Shown here piece by piece: positions 1-8,724 of a stretch of 64,000 nucleotides of DNA; position 1 is the first letter of the stretch, and each line of letters begins with the position of its first letter. Source of the DNA: an uncultured Parabacteroides sp. (lineage in GTDB: Bacteria > Bacteroidota > Bacteroidia > Bacteroidales > Tannerellaceae); contig CASFJQ010000006.1 in the NCBI GenBank assembly GCA_949295065.1, positions 20,543 to 84,542 of the forward strand, written 5' to 3'. Under the pieces are notes generated by a model that was not told where the DNA came from, ran no database searches, and saw only the letters and a list, made by a program, of their open reading frames with translations. The translations under genes were made by a program, and so were the position numbers.

Positions 1-257
1 AAATATTTGCTTATAACTCCTTTCAGTGTTTTTGCACTGAATTCTTCTTTGCTGACATTAGCATAGTAACGATAAGTGTTTCCGAATGCTTCGTGTGCCA
101 GAAATCCTTTATCTTCCAAACCTCTTACTATTGTTGATAGTGTATTGAAATGAGGTTTGGGATCATCATAGAATTTTTGTATCTCTTTTACAAACAATGG
201 ACCTTTTTCCCAGAAAAACTCCATTATTTCTTCTTCTTTGGCTGTTAATCTTTTCAT
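1..257 (-). CDS. BlaI/MecI/CopY-family transcriptional repressor (partial, 3' end off the window)
   Basis: The reading frame opens with MKRLTAKEEEIMEFFWEKGP and runs off the left edge after about 85 codons. The N-terminal part is a winged helix of the BlaI/MecI family: a short helix, then FVKEIQKFYDDPKPHFNTLSTIV as the recognition-helix region, and GLEDKGFLAHEAFGNTYRYYA as the wing. Family members repress their own operon and a partner gene, commonly a BlaR1-type M56 metallopeptidase, and are inactivated by proteolysis of the dimer. That partner would lie beyond the edge. Two copies of a TAGTT/AACTA palindrome upstream of the start are a plausible operator. The family call is firm; the ligand or stress it answers to cannot be told from here. 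Confidence 0.88.
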   Translation of the reverse strand, partial: MKRLTAKEEEIMEFFWEKGPLFVKEIQKFYDDPKPHFNTLSTIVRGLEDKGFLAHEAFGNTYRYYANVSKEEFSAKTLKGVISKY

Positions 258-291
258 AACCTCTTTCGTTTTTACAAATAACGAGAAAATA

Positions 292-327
292 TAGTTTATG
301 AACTAATATTTATAGTTAATATAACTA
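292..327. promoter_or_regulatory. Paired palindromic operator, probably for the adjacent BlaI-type repressor
   Basis: Two near-identical dyads lie in the divergent intergenic region: TAGTT, 4 nt, AACTA at 292-305 and TAGTT, 5 nt, AACTA at 313-327. Their starts are 21 bp apart, about two helical turns, so two dimers could bind one DNA face. They lie 35-70 bp upstream of the repressor start. Family operators are dyads, though best known from Gram-positives as TACA/TGTA. The assignment is inference. Confidence 0.5.
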
Positions 328-371
328 AAAGCTATAAAACTGACTGAGAAACAAAACTTTTCAAATTTTAT

Positions 372-403
372 ATTGTTCCGTAAAAGTATTTTTCCTATAC
401 TTG
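372..403 (+). promoter_or_regulatory. Promoter of the Rpn-family gene
   Basis: TATACTTG at 396-403 matches the Bacteroidetes -7 box TAnnTTTG at 7 of 8 conserved or free positions, with ATTG at 372-375 about 20 bp upstream as a -33 box. It lies 26 bp before the ATG at 430, which argues against an upstream in-frame ATG at 373. Confidence 0.5.
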
Positions 404-429
404 CAATATTAACATTAAAAACCATAATT

Positions 430-1323
430 ATGGAAAAAGGAATATTTATAAGTCCGTTTGTAGACAGAGGATTCAAAATTCTTTTCGGACAGGAAAACAG
501 TAAAGAACTGCTCATAGATTTGCTCAATGACTTATTGGAAGGCGAGAGACATATCGAAGATTTGGAGTATATGAACAATGAATTGCCTCCGGAAACAGCA
601 GATGGAAGGACTGCGCTATTTGATCTCAGATGTAAGGATAAAGACGGAAGTATTTTCCTGGTGGAAATGCAAAATTGCAACCAGCCTTATATTTATGAAC
701 GTGGTCTTTATTATATTTGTAGGGCAATAGCCGGACAGGACCGGATAGGCGACAGATGGAAATTCGATATTGTCCCTGTTTATGGAATTTTCTTCCTGAA
801 TTTCAAGAGCGGTAAATCCGACAAAGTTAAGACGGACATAATTCTAGCCGATAAAGAAACTGGGAAAACGGTATCGAAAATGATAAGGGAAATCTTTATA
901 GAATTCCCACTGTTCAATAAAACAGAAAGTGAATGTGAAACGCCATTGGATTATTGGCTATATAATTTGAAGCACATGGAAAAATTGGAATCTTTAGAGT
1001 TCAAAGGGCAGAAGGCACTTTTCCAGCGTCTGGAAGAGCTAGCCCGTATTGTCAATATGAACAAGAAAGAGCGGGATGAATATGAGGCATGCCTAAAAGT
1101 GTATCGTGACAATTATAACGCCTGGAACTATATGAAGGAACAGGCTTTGAAGGAAGGTAAAGAAGAAGGATTGGCAGAAGGTCTGGCTGAAGGAATTGAA
1201 AAAGGTCAGAAAAAAGAAAAAATCAACAATGCCAGAAGAATGCTTGAAAAAGGATACCCAATTGAGGATATTGCTGAAATTACTGAATTGACAGAAGAGG
1301 AAATAAAAAATATTTTGAAATAA
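430..1323 (+). CDS. Rpn-family recombination-promoting nuclease / PD-(D/E)XK 'transposase-like' protein
   Basis: This 297-residue protein resembles the Rpn/PF12784 (TIGR01784) group. It starts with MEKGIFISPFVDRGFKILFG. The nuclease core is visible as TALFDLRC followed by GSIFLVEMQN, the D...ExQ signature of PD-(D/E)XK enzymes in this family, then YERGLYYICRAIAGQ. The C-terminus carries the charged, glycine-punctuated stretch KEGKEEGLAEGLAEGIEKG and a short helical tail, both typical of these proteins. Family members promote RecA-independent recombination in E. coli and are patchily distributed in many copies per genome. The start at 430 is preferred because a promoter overlaps the longer frame. 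Biological role in this organism is unknown. Confidence 0.85.
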   Translation: MEKGIFISPFVDRGFKILFGQENSKELLIDLLNDLLEGERHIEDLEYMNNELPPETADGRTALFDLRCKDKDGSIFLVEMQNCNQPYIYERGLYYICRAIAGQDRIGDRWKFDIVPVYGIFFLNFKSGKSDKVKTDIILADKETGKTVSKMIREIFIEFPLFNKTESECETPLDYWLYNLKHMEKLESLEFKGQKALFQRLEELARIVNMNKKERDEYEACLKVYRDNYNAWNYMKEQALKEGKEEGLAEGLAEGIEKGQKKEKINNARRMLEKGYPIEDIAEITELTEEEIKNILK

Positions 1324-1334
1324 GTCAGTCAAAA

Positions 1335-1370
1335 TATGTCCGTATCAAGTTTTGTTTTGGTACGGACATA
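1335..1370 (+). terminator. Hairpin after the Rpn-family gene
   Basis: TATGTCCGTA at 1335-1344 pairs perfectly with TACGGACATA at 1361-1370. The stem continues inward (TCAA against TTGG with one G-T pair) to about 14 bp around a T-rich loop. It begins 12 nt after the stop codon. It is not GC-rich and has only a short T tract, so termination strength is uncertain. Confidence 0.45.
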
Positions 1371-1403
1371 AAATTTCTAGGGTCGAACCCGCGTTTACGT
1401 CCT

Positions 1404-1480
1404 TCCGTATATATTTTGAAATACGTCCGTATTTATTTGTGCCTGCATCCGTATATATTTTGTCTTATTCCCATATTTTG
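1404..1480. repeat. Degenerate 22-bp tandem repeat in a gene-free stretch
   Basis: Three exact-length 22-nt units start at 1404, 1426 and 1448, each opening TCCGTAT and carrying ATTTTG or ATTTG in its middle. A partial fourth unit starts at 1470. TCCGTAT also occurs in the hairpin just upstream. A 63-codon open frame across it has no promoter or family resemblance. The remainder of the gap, 1481-1696, is AT-rich and shows nothing I can name. Confidence 0.55.
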
Positions 1481-1696
1481 TATCTTTTCTATACAGGAAG
1501 TTTCCGGAGCTATATTTCACACAATTTGCAAATATTTGAATAACAGTCTAATCCTGTGATTTTAGGCTCGGAATATGAATTTATTAATCAGAAGCTGATA
1601 CTTTATGGTTAAATGTTTTTTATTAAAAACAAAAGTGTTGTATAAATTGTTTTTAATATGTAGTCATAAGCAATAATCCCTCAAATAAAATAAGCT

Positions 1697-2107
1697 ATGC
1701 GACAATTATTATTCTTAATTCTTTCATGTTGCTTCTTTGCCTGTACAAATGATGAACAGGACATGAAATATGGTGAAGAACAGGTTTTAAATGATACGGA
1801 ATGGATAGGCATTCAAGAGTATTATTATAGTAGTGATAAATCTTTGTCTCCAGTTGAATTTCCTAAAGATCAAATAATTTATTTTACTGGAGATAGTTTT
1901 ACTATTACAACTAAAACTACAGTTTATGATAAGGATTTGCAGACAACCCGGGATTCTGTTATTCTTACAAACGGAAAATATTTATACAAGCATCCAACAT
2001 TATATTTAAATACAGATAGTGTTTCTGTTGAGGCATGGATTTCTCCTTTGAATCATATTTGTTTCTATGATAATGATGTTTTTCGGGAATTCGAGAAAAA
2101 TGATTAA
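1697..2107 (+). CDS. Small putative lipoprotein of unknown function
   Basis: A 136-residue protein beginning MRQLLFLILSCCFFACTNDEQ. The hydrophobic leader ends in a lipobox-like FFAC, predicting lipidation at the cysteine at residue 16 and membrane anchoring. The mature part is acidic and rich in Tyr, Thr and Ser with alternating hydrophobics, consistent with a small beta-rich domain (for example QIIYFTGDSFTITTKTTVYD). I do not recognise a family. It resembles the many small lipocalin-like lipoproteins of Bacteroides in size and composition only. No clear TAnnTTTG promoter was found upstream. It stands alone between an Rpn gene and a convergent gene. Confidence 0.7.
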   Translation: MRQLLFLILSCCFFACTNDEQDMKYGEEQVLNDTEWIGIQEYYYSSDKSLSPVEFPKDQIIYFTGDSFTITTKTTVYDKDLQTTRDSVILTNGKYLYKHPTLYLNTDSVSVEAWISPLNHICFYDNDVFREFEKND

Positions 2108-2153
2108 GGTTTGAAAGTCTTTGAATTTCTGGCTATTATATATTATATAAAAT

Positions 2154-2209
2154 AAGTGCCGACGTTTCTGTAGAAACACTGCAGTGTTCAAGAAAAAACG
2201 TCGGCACTT
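2154..2209. terminator. Nested hairpin between convergent genes, likely bidirectional terminator
   Basis: AAGTGCCGACGTTT at 2154-2167 and AAACGTCGGCACTT at 2196-2209 form a perfect 14-bp stem. The loop holds a second perfect palindrome, AACACTGCAGTGTT, at 2175-2188. A degenerate third arm (CATCGGCATC followed by a T run) follows at 2221-2237. The location between two converging coding regions fits two-way termination. Confidence 0.65.
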
Positions 2210-2243
2210 TTCCGAAAAAACATCGGCATCTTTTTTTCAGAAC

Positions 2244-5200
2244 TTAATTGCCGGTGGATTCAATTTCGTAACCTTCCGTATTGGATATAAATTCCGGAGC
2301 ATACAAACATTGGATTGTACAAATTCCACCGGAGTATTCACCTTCGCGACTTACATAAACCGAATATTCAATAACAAAAGTTCCGGCAGGAAGGAAATCA
2401 ATGAAGAAATTTTCTGATGCATCTTTAGGGCTTCGGAAGAATGAAATTCCTTCACGGTATTCCTGTTTTGAAACTTGTGAAACAGGTTCGAAGCAGCCGG
2501 CGCGTAAATCTTTTATACATACAAAGTCCATATCCATTCCGCTGCGGACAGTCAGGCGGACTATAGCCTTGTCGCCAACTTTCAAAGGATTATCCTTTGT
2601 AACTTCTTTCAGTTGGATTTCCTTTCCGTTATTTACTTCAACGAAAACTTTCTTTTCGATGTTGAGGTCTGTTTTGTTCTTTCTTACCTTATCGAGAGGT
2701 ACGAAATATTGCTGATATACAGCGCCCCAAGCTGGTGCATTACCTTTCTTTTCAACAACAATGTCTGAAGATACATTACCAGAAACTTCATTTTCCTTTA
2801 CAATTTTGCTGTATCCAACAATGTTGCCTTCATTTTCAGTTGAATAAGTTTCTCCATTCCACGAAATAATACATTCGTTTCCTTCACTAAGCCAGTTTGT
2901 ACCGTCAGTTAGCAATGAATGGATTGCATTCATTGTTGCTGGCTCTGATTCCCACTGCTGAGTACGTTTCTGGGCAAGCAACCATTGCTTCATCAAGTCT
3001 ATTTCAGCATTATCAGATTTGCTTTCACGGAACGCCTGCATAATAAGGCAATGAGTATCGATTACAGAATATTTGCTGTAAGATGTACTTCTGTTGTTTG
3101 CCCAAAACATACCTTTATCATCAGAAACGGTTGCAGTTTTTCGGAACCACTTCAATATCTCCTGAGCCGTTTCCTTATCTCCATTTCTCCACAGAAGAAC
3201 TGCCAATGCAGCGCGGTTATGGATTGAAAGCTTTTTCCAATATTTCTTGGCTTGCTCTGTATAGAAACGAGAGGCATCGCGTGCGTCACCTTCAGGAATA
3301 TCACGATACATACTTCTTACGAACAAATATTCAATCTGTTCGTCGTATGGAATGTAATCTTTGATATTATTTCCAGATTTCGTCAGTCTTTCATATTCTT
3401 TTCTTATTTCGTTGTCAAGGAAACGGAGAGCTTTGATTTGCATTTCCTTTTCTTCCTGCTTATATTCCACAGCATTCATTTCAACAAGCTGCCCCATTCC
3501 TTTGAGAATTTGCAAGGTGATGAATCTGTTTCCTCTCATTCCTTCAAACCAGCTCCATCCACCGTCCGGATTTTGCTTGGAAATAAGTTTTTCCAAAGCT
3601 GTCTGTCGCATTTGTGATGCTCGGTTTGCCTGCAACAGTAAATCCAGACGCTGCATTCTTTCTGTTTCGTTTTCTGCATCTCTGACCCAAGGCGTTTCTT
3701 CAAGAAGAATATTCTTTATCTCTTTGTTTTTCTCTAAATTTGAGATAAGGTCTGAATTTCCTTTCGCCTTCCATATTTCTATAGCTTTACTGATTTCCGG
3801 GTTACTGTTGGCAATATGATTTGCAAGAATATTACTGTAATATACAGCGAACCAAGAAAGGCTGCTTTCGTTACGAGCTTCACTCAATGCCGGTAACGAC
3901 TGAACGGCGTACCATACAGGATTTGCAGATATTTCAACAATGCTGCGAATAATTTTGCCATCCTGTTCTTCTTTTGGTGAAATCACTTTTTTACCTTCTT
4001 TATTTATAAAGAAAGGATTGCTTACAGTCAGCATGATTTTGTCTGACAGAACCGGGACAAGTGTTTGCTCACCGTCACTGAATTTATCTCCTTCTGCAAT
4101 AATTCGGCAGCCGATTACACCATCTTTTACTTCCGGAACCTGGAACGACCAGCTGACAGTTGTAATTTCTCCTGCAGCAAGTTCGAATACTTTCTGCGAC
4201 TTTGTTAGGCAAACTACCGGCTCTCCGTTTTCCGGATTGAACAATTCAAGGCGGGCACGTCCTTTTGCTTCTTCTCCACTTTGGTTTATAATCTGTGATG
4301 AAATATATACAATGTCGCCTACGCGGAAGAATCTCGGCAGTGAAGGCTGGACCATAAGCGGCTTGGATGTTACTATTTCTTTTTGGATATAACCATATTT
4401 CAGGCTGTCTGTCCATGTAAGCATTTGCAGTTTCCATGTCGTGTTACTCTCCGGCATAGTAAAGTCGAACGAAAAATCTCCATTTTCGTTGCTGACCAGC
4501 ACAGGATAGAAGAAAGCATTTTCCTGGAAATTCTTTCTTATTGACATTGGGCTGCCGGTATTTCCAGTCATGGCGGATTGTTCAACTGAATAGAAGGCTT
4601 TTTCATCACTTGTCACCTCACTTTCTTCCATAACTGCTGCGTCTTCTCTGACTTCGATTGCACTATTTCCCATTGGAGCTGCAGCCATAGATTTGCTCAA
4701 TACCATTCCACGCAATGCAAAGTTCCTTCCATAGCTTAGATTATTCAGAGCCTTGTACCAGTCTTCATACATCGTGTCGAACGAATATTCCATAATTGCC
4801 CTGTATTTAATCTTTTCACTGTCGTATCCGTTATAATTCTCAAAAGCCCAACCGCCGTTGAATGATTTGAATTTAAGGGTAACAGAAACATTCGGGTTAA
4901 AATTCCAGTTGAACTTTGCAATATCATCGAGTGACATATCATACATTCCGGCAAGAATTTCAGCTTTAACAGGAAGAGAATCTTTGTCTGTCAGTCTGAA
5001 GCTCCAATGTTCATTACTTCCCGGCAACAATTTGTCACGGAATGTATTTATGTGGAAATTAATCTTTCTGTCTTCTTGCCTACGTTTTACCTGTAAATAA
5101 TCCTGATATAGCTTTCCATTCTTTATAAACATAAAAGCAGCAGTGAATCCTTTTCCATGTTTTTCTTCAAAAGAAAAGTTGAATTTCTTATTCTCATTAC

Positions 5201-7871
5201 TCAGGATAAATCTGTCGGAATAGAAACGCTTGCCTTCGGAATCGAACAATTCATACAGAACGTAGGCAGATGAGTCAGATGTGCCGAAAGTAAATTCTAC
5301 ATTTTCGCCCGGCAAATATTCTTTATTATCTTTTATCAGCCAAGTGTGTCTGAACACCGGCGGACGTTTGTCCGTCTTTCCATATATTATAATCTCTCTT
5401 TCTTTAGAACAAATTTGTCCTTTTGAATCCGTTGTTTCTGCCTTGAGTAAATATTTTCCAGAAGGAACAGAAGAAATAAACTTTTGGTCAACAACTTTTC
5501 CGGAAATGAAATTGCATTTTGCCACTTCTTTTCCTTCCTTGCCATTGTTATCAACCTCATAAAGTTTGAGCATACCTTCTTTATCTACAATCTTGCTGTT
5601 TACAGTGTGAGTGTAGATTATAATATCAGAATTATCTTTATCTAATGTGGTTGCTGCACTGATACCAATATTCAAACCTTTGTCACCGACGCAGAAAGAA
5701 ACCTCACAATCCTGTGTTTCGCCCTTGCTGTCTATTATTTGCGCATAGGCAATATATCTGTATTGTATATCATTATTACCATTGAAGTCATTATCTTTTT
5801 TCGGAGTGAAATGTATTGAGAACTTACCTTCGCTATTGATTACAGTATTTCCTTCAGCCACTTGACGGCTGCTGCTGTCATAGGATGTATATCTTGCAAA
5901 TCTCCATATAGGATGTCTTTCTATTCTCCATTTAACATTTCCATCTTGCAGATTCACTCCTGAATATGTCCTGACAACGCAGTTCAGAGACATTTCATCT
6001 CCGAAGAACACTTCTCTTTCAATCTGTTCGAACTCGGCAAGAAATGAAGGGCGTTTGTATTCTTCAACCATAATATTGTTGAAATATCTCTCATCCACAG
6101 ACAAAGTGAAATTCCCGTTCTTTGTAGTTTCCGGGATTTCAAATGAACCGTTGAATGAACCGAAACTGTTTGTCCGGAATGATTTGCGTGCAATTTCCTT
6201 ATAGTTTCCGTCACGGAAAATCACAGAAACATTCTTATTCTCCAGAACATAAGGCTTTTTATAATCCCTTACATAACAAACGCCTTTGAAGGAAACAGTC
6301 TGTCCCGGACGGTAAATCTTTCGGTCCGTGAACAGTTCAACTTCCATATTATCTCCTTTTGTCGGATTGTTGACATAATAATATGGTAATACATTGTTCA
6401 GAGAACAAGTGTCGTTGCCATAAACAGCTCTTGCAACTTCACGTTTTTTCCTGAATTTTGCAGAAAGAATAGCTTTCCCGTTTTTATCAGTTTTGTAGGT
6501 CTCTAACTTTTGTGAAATCCATTTCCTGCTTACATTATAAGTAATGACAGTTGCACCTCCAATCGGTTTACCGCTCATGAAGTCTGTAACTATAGCTTCA
6601 GTTGTCCCGTCTTCCAGCTGACGTGTAACCATAGCAAGGCGGCTGACACTGAACGTACCGTTAGTCTTCAGCTTTCCTTTGCTGTCGTTTATTTCATAAA
6701 TATATAATCCGGGCTTATCCATTTGGATATGTAATGTCGTATCCATTTGGCTGAACTTATCCGGATGATTCAAAGCAAAACTCTTTTCAGCTACTTTCTT
6801 GCCTTTGTGTTTATCTTCATCTCTGGTGGCATTTATCGGCAGATTTGTGTTCTGATATATACAAACCTTCACATTATCCAGATTTCTGTATTCCAAATTC
6901 AGCTCCAAATCTTTACCCGGATATACATTTCTATTACCGGAACAACTAATAAAAGACTGTTCAATTTCCGCAAGTCTGTTCTCGAAGATTGCCACTCTTG
7001 GATTATCCTTATATATATTTATGTATTCCTTGCATTTGTTGTAAATGGCAGAAGTTCTTGAATTGCGGTCGCTAATTTTTGCATAAACAGACTGTTCATA
7101 TAAATTAAACTGCTTAATGGCAATCTCAATGGCAAGAAGACTGTTTCCTGCAGAGTTAGCAAGACTATCCAGTGCAGTTTTGTATTCTGTATCGTTGAGG
7201 TAAGGTTTATTCCTTCTGCGGAAATCCAAATATTCCAGTTCCACATTAATCAAAGCATCTTTATTGCCATCTTTCAGATGAAAAGATTTTAGCATTTCAA
7301 ACCATTCGTTATCAGCTTTGATATCTATGGCACGGAATGCAAGAAAGTCGAATAATGTCGGGCGTAGAGTTTCTGAATCTTTGCCTTTCTTGATAACATC
7401 TCCCAGAGATTCAGTTTTGGTGTTTTGCAATATCTCGGCAGGAGAGAGGGAAGCCTTTAGTTCTTCCCGAATTTTCTTGTCGAAAATATTTGCACTCCAT
7501 TCTCTTATATCTTCCGGGACAAAATCCTGTAGAGAAGTGCGTTGGTCGATGGTCCATCTGTTGGCATTATAATATATGGAATACATTTCCGCTAAAAGCG
7601 AATGCAAAAATGCAGTCGATGCGGATTCTTCCACATCTTTTATATACTTCTCTGTTTCTACGATAATTTCCGGGAACTTGTCCGTATCCTTTTCCAGATT
7701 TTCATCTATTCTCGTAACAAGTTCTTTTATCAGTTTCTCCGTATCCTTGCTTTGGATAATCTCACTGATTTCATTCTTATCGTAATTCTTATAATTACCA
7801 TAAATGAATGTACTGCTTCCGGCAATTCCTATAGCCAAAAGTGAAGATATAAAAAATGCTCTTGAAATCAT
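2244..7871 (-). CDS. Alpha-2-macroglobulin family protein (large MG-domain surface/periplasmic protein)
   Basis: About 1875 residues with an N-terminal signal sequence (MISRAFFISSLLAIGIAG). A helical N-terminal part is followed by macroglobulin domains. The MG2-like domain is near residues 509-600, with FTDRKIYRPGQTVSFKG. The A2M core starts near 1117 with ENAFFYPVLVSNENGDFSF, then FTMPESNTTWKLQMLTWTD. An alpha-helical thioester-domain fold follows, containing NPDGGWSWFEGMRGNRF near 1434. I see no CxEQ thioester motif, so covalent protease trapping is unlikely. Bacterial members are thought to inhibit proteases or guard the envelope. An upstream in-frame ATG at 7904 is rejected because those codons read through a GTTGACGAG-type intergenic repeat. 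The family call is firm and the role inferred. Confidence 0.88.
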   Translation of the reverse strand: MISRAFFISSLLAIGIAGSSTFIYGNYKNYDKNEISEIIQSKDTEKLIKELVTRIDENLEKDTDKFPEIIVETEKYIKDVEESASTAFLHSLLAEMYSIYYNANRWTIDQRTSLQDFVPEDIREWSANIFDKKIREELKASLSPAEILQNTKTESLGDVIKKGKDSETLRPTLFDFLAFRAIDIKADNEWFEMLKSFHLKDGNKDALINVELEYLDFRRRNKPYLNDTEYKTALDSLANSAGNSLLAIEIAIKQFNLYEQSVYAKISDRNSRTSAIYNKCKEYINIYKDNPRVAIFENRLAEIEQSFISCSGNRNVYPGKDLELNLEYRNLDNVKVCIYQNTNLPINATRDEDKHKGKKVAEKSFALNHPDKFSQMDTTLHIQMDKPGLYIYEINDSKGKLKTNGTFSVSRLAMVTRQLEDGTTEAIVTDFMSGKPIGGATVITYNVSRKWISQKLETYKTDKNGKAILSAKFRKKREVARAVYGNDTCSLNNVLPYYYVNNPTKGDNMEVELFTDRKIYRPGQTVSFKGVCYVRDYKKPYVLENKNVSVIFRDGNYKEIARKSFRTNSFGSFNGSFEIPETTKNGNFTLSVDERYFNNIMVEEYKRPSFLAEFEQIEREVFFGDEMSLNCVVRTYSGVNLQDGNVKWRIERHPIWRFARYTSYDSSSRQVAEGNTVINSEGKFSIHFTPKKDNDFNGNNDIQYRYIAYAQIIDSKGETQDCEVSFCVGDKGLNIGISAATTLDKDNSDIIIYTHTVNSKIVDKEGMLKLYEVDNNGKEGKEVAKCNFISGKVVDQKFISSVPSGKYLLKAETTDSKGQICSKEREIIIYGKTDKRPPVFRHTWLIKDNKEYLPGENVEFTFGTSDSSAYVLYELFDSEGKRFYSDRFILSNENKKFNFSFEEKHGKGFTAAFMFIKNGKLYQDYLQVKRRQEDRKINFHINTFRDKLLPGSNEHWSFRLTDKDSLPVKAEILAGMYDMSLDDIAKFNWNFNPNVSVTLKFKSFNGGWAFENYNGYDSEKIKYRAIMEYSFDTMYEDWYKALNNLSYGRNFALRGMVLSKSMAAAPMGNSAIEVREDAAVMEESEVTSDEKAFYSVEQSAMTGNTGSPMSIRKNFQENAFFYPVLVSNENGDFSFDFTMPESNTTWKLQMLTWTDSLKYGYIQKEIVTSKPLMVQPSLPRFFRVGDIVYISSQIINQSGEEAKGRARLELFNPENGEPVVCLTKSQKVFELAAGEITTVSWSFQVPEVKDGVIGCRIIAEGDKFSDGEQTLVPVLSDKIMLTVSNPFFINKEGKKVISPKEEQDGKIIRSIVEISANPVWYAVQSLPALSEARNESSLSWFAVYYSNILANHIANSNPEISKAIEIWKAKGNSDLISNLEKNKEIKNILLEETPWVRDAENETERMQRLDLLLQANRASQMRQTALEKLISKQNPDGGWSWFEGMRGNRFITLQILKGMGQLVEMNAVEYKQEEKEMQIKALRFLDNEIRKEYERLTKSGNNIKDYIPYDEQIEYLFVRSMYRDIPEGDARDASRFYTEQAKKYWKKLSIHNRAALAVLLWRNGDKETAQEILKWFRKTATVSDDKGMFWANNRSTSYSKYSVIDTHCLIMQAFRESKSDNAEIDLMKQWLLAQKRTQQWESEPATMNAIHSLLTDGTNWLSEGNECIISWNGETYSTENEGNIVGYSKIVKENEVSGNVSSDIVVEKKGNAPAWGAVYQQYFVPLDKVRKNKTDLNIEKKVFVEVNNGKEIQLKEVTKDNPLKVGDKAIVRLTVRSGMDMDFVCIKDLRAGCFEPVSQVSKQEYREGISFFRSPKDASENFFIDFLPAGTFVIEYSVYVSREGEYSGGICTIQCLYAPEFISNTEGYEIESTGN

Positions 7872-7888
7872 AGGCAATGTTTTTAGTA

Positions 7889-8003
7889 GTTGACGAGTGA
7901 ACAAGTTGACAAGGTTGATAGTAATGACTGAAAACTATTGGCTTTTAACTCCTTCTAACTTCCAATAACTACTTCTTAACTCCTTAACTCCTTGACTCCT
8001 CCA
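7889..8003 (-). repeat. Composite octamer repeat element, copy 1
   Basis: A block of GTTGACAA-like units (TGACGAGT, GAACAAGT, TGACAAGG) is followed by a core of about 36 bp containing GACTGA and ending GGCTTTTAAC. A block of pyrimidine octamers (ACTTCTTA, ACTCCTTA, ACTCCTTG, ACTCCTCC) completes it. Related elements occur at 8590-8722 in the same orientation and 9597-9780 inverted. It fills the space between folA and the A2M-family gene. Strand is nominal. Confidence 0.7.
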
Positions 8004-8081
8004 CTTCTTTCTTTACTATTAGATTGATTTCAAGAGCAAAAAGTTGTAAGATTAGGGTTAATAAAGCATAAATACAGCTTT

Positions 8082-8579
8082 TTATCCCTTTCTTACATAT
8101 GTAATAAAGCTATATGCATACTGATGTTTTTCGTCGGCAGGGAAATCCTGGCTTTCTGTTTCTTCCCATTGGCTCCAGTCAACAACAGGGAAGAAAGCGT
8201 CAGCATCTTTAAATTCAGCATGTATTTTTGTTATATACATTTTATCAGCCTTACTTAATGCTTGACGATAAACCAATGCACCACCGATAATGAATATTTC
8301 TTTTTCGTTTTCACAAAGTTCCAAGGCATCAGCCATTGAATCGCAAGGGAAACAATTGACGAATCCTGCTTCAGGCATTGTTGTAAGCACTACGTTTTTA
8401 CGATTAGGCAGTGCTCCGTTTGGAAGTGACTCGAATGTTTTACGGCCCATTACTACTGCATGACCAGTTGTAAGTTCTTTAAATCTTTTCATGTCATTAG
8501 GTAAATGACATAATAATTGCTGATTTTTGCCGATAGCACCATTTTCTGCTACTGCGGCTATTATTGTAATCTGCGGCAT
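8082..8579 (-). CDS. folA: Dihydrofolate reductase
   Basis: A 165-residue full-length DHFR, which reduces dihydrofolate to tetrahydrofolate with NADPH. The opening AVAENGAIGKNQQLLCHLPNDMKRFKELT holds the Met20-loop region (GAIGKNQQL) and the catalytic acidic residue in LPND. GHAVVMGRKTFESLP is the NADPH-binding segment, and EIFIIGGALVYRQAL is the conserved GG turn and helix. It lies downstream of thyA on the same strand, the usual pairing, because thymidylate synthase produces the dihydrofolate this enzyme recycles. The 145-bp gap between the two is filled by a repeat element. The leader directly before the ATG is A-rich (ACTCAAAAAACTATTCAA), with no Shine-Dalgarno site. Confidence 0.97.
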   Translation of the reverse strand: MPQITIIAAVAENGAIGKNQQLLCHLPNDMKRFKELTTGHAVVMGRKTFESLPNGALPNRKNVVLTTMPEAGFVNCFPCDSMADALELCENEKEIFIIGGALVYRQALSKADKMYITKIHAEFKDADAFFPVVDWSQWEETESQDFPADEKHQYAYSFITYVRKG

Positions 8580-8589
8580 TTGAATAGTT

Positions 8590-8722
8590 TTTTGAGTTTA
8601 TTAGTTTTTGAGTTGACAAGTTGACGAGTTAACAAGTTGACAAGGTTTATTTTAGTGACTGAATTGTATCGGCATCTAACTCCTCCTTAACTTCTTGACT
8701 CCTTAACTTCTTGACTCCTTCC
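8590..8722 (-). repeat. Composite octamer repeat element, copy 2
   Basis: Starts with AGTTTATT and AGTTTTTG units, runs into AGTTGACA, AGTTGACG, AGTTAACA and AGTTGACA in strict 8-nt register, then a core with GTGACTGAAT and ATCGGCATCTAAC. It ends in ACTTCTTG and ACTCCTTA octamers. It separates thyA from folA and so probably lies in their common transcript. Strand is nominal. Confidence 0.75.
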
Positions 8723-8724
8723 TC

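Noticed and set aside
1352-1543. 63-codon plus-strand frame after the Rpn gene
   Set aside because: It reads through the 22-bp tandem repeat, has no promoter and no resemblance to a protein family.
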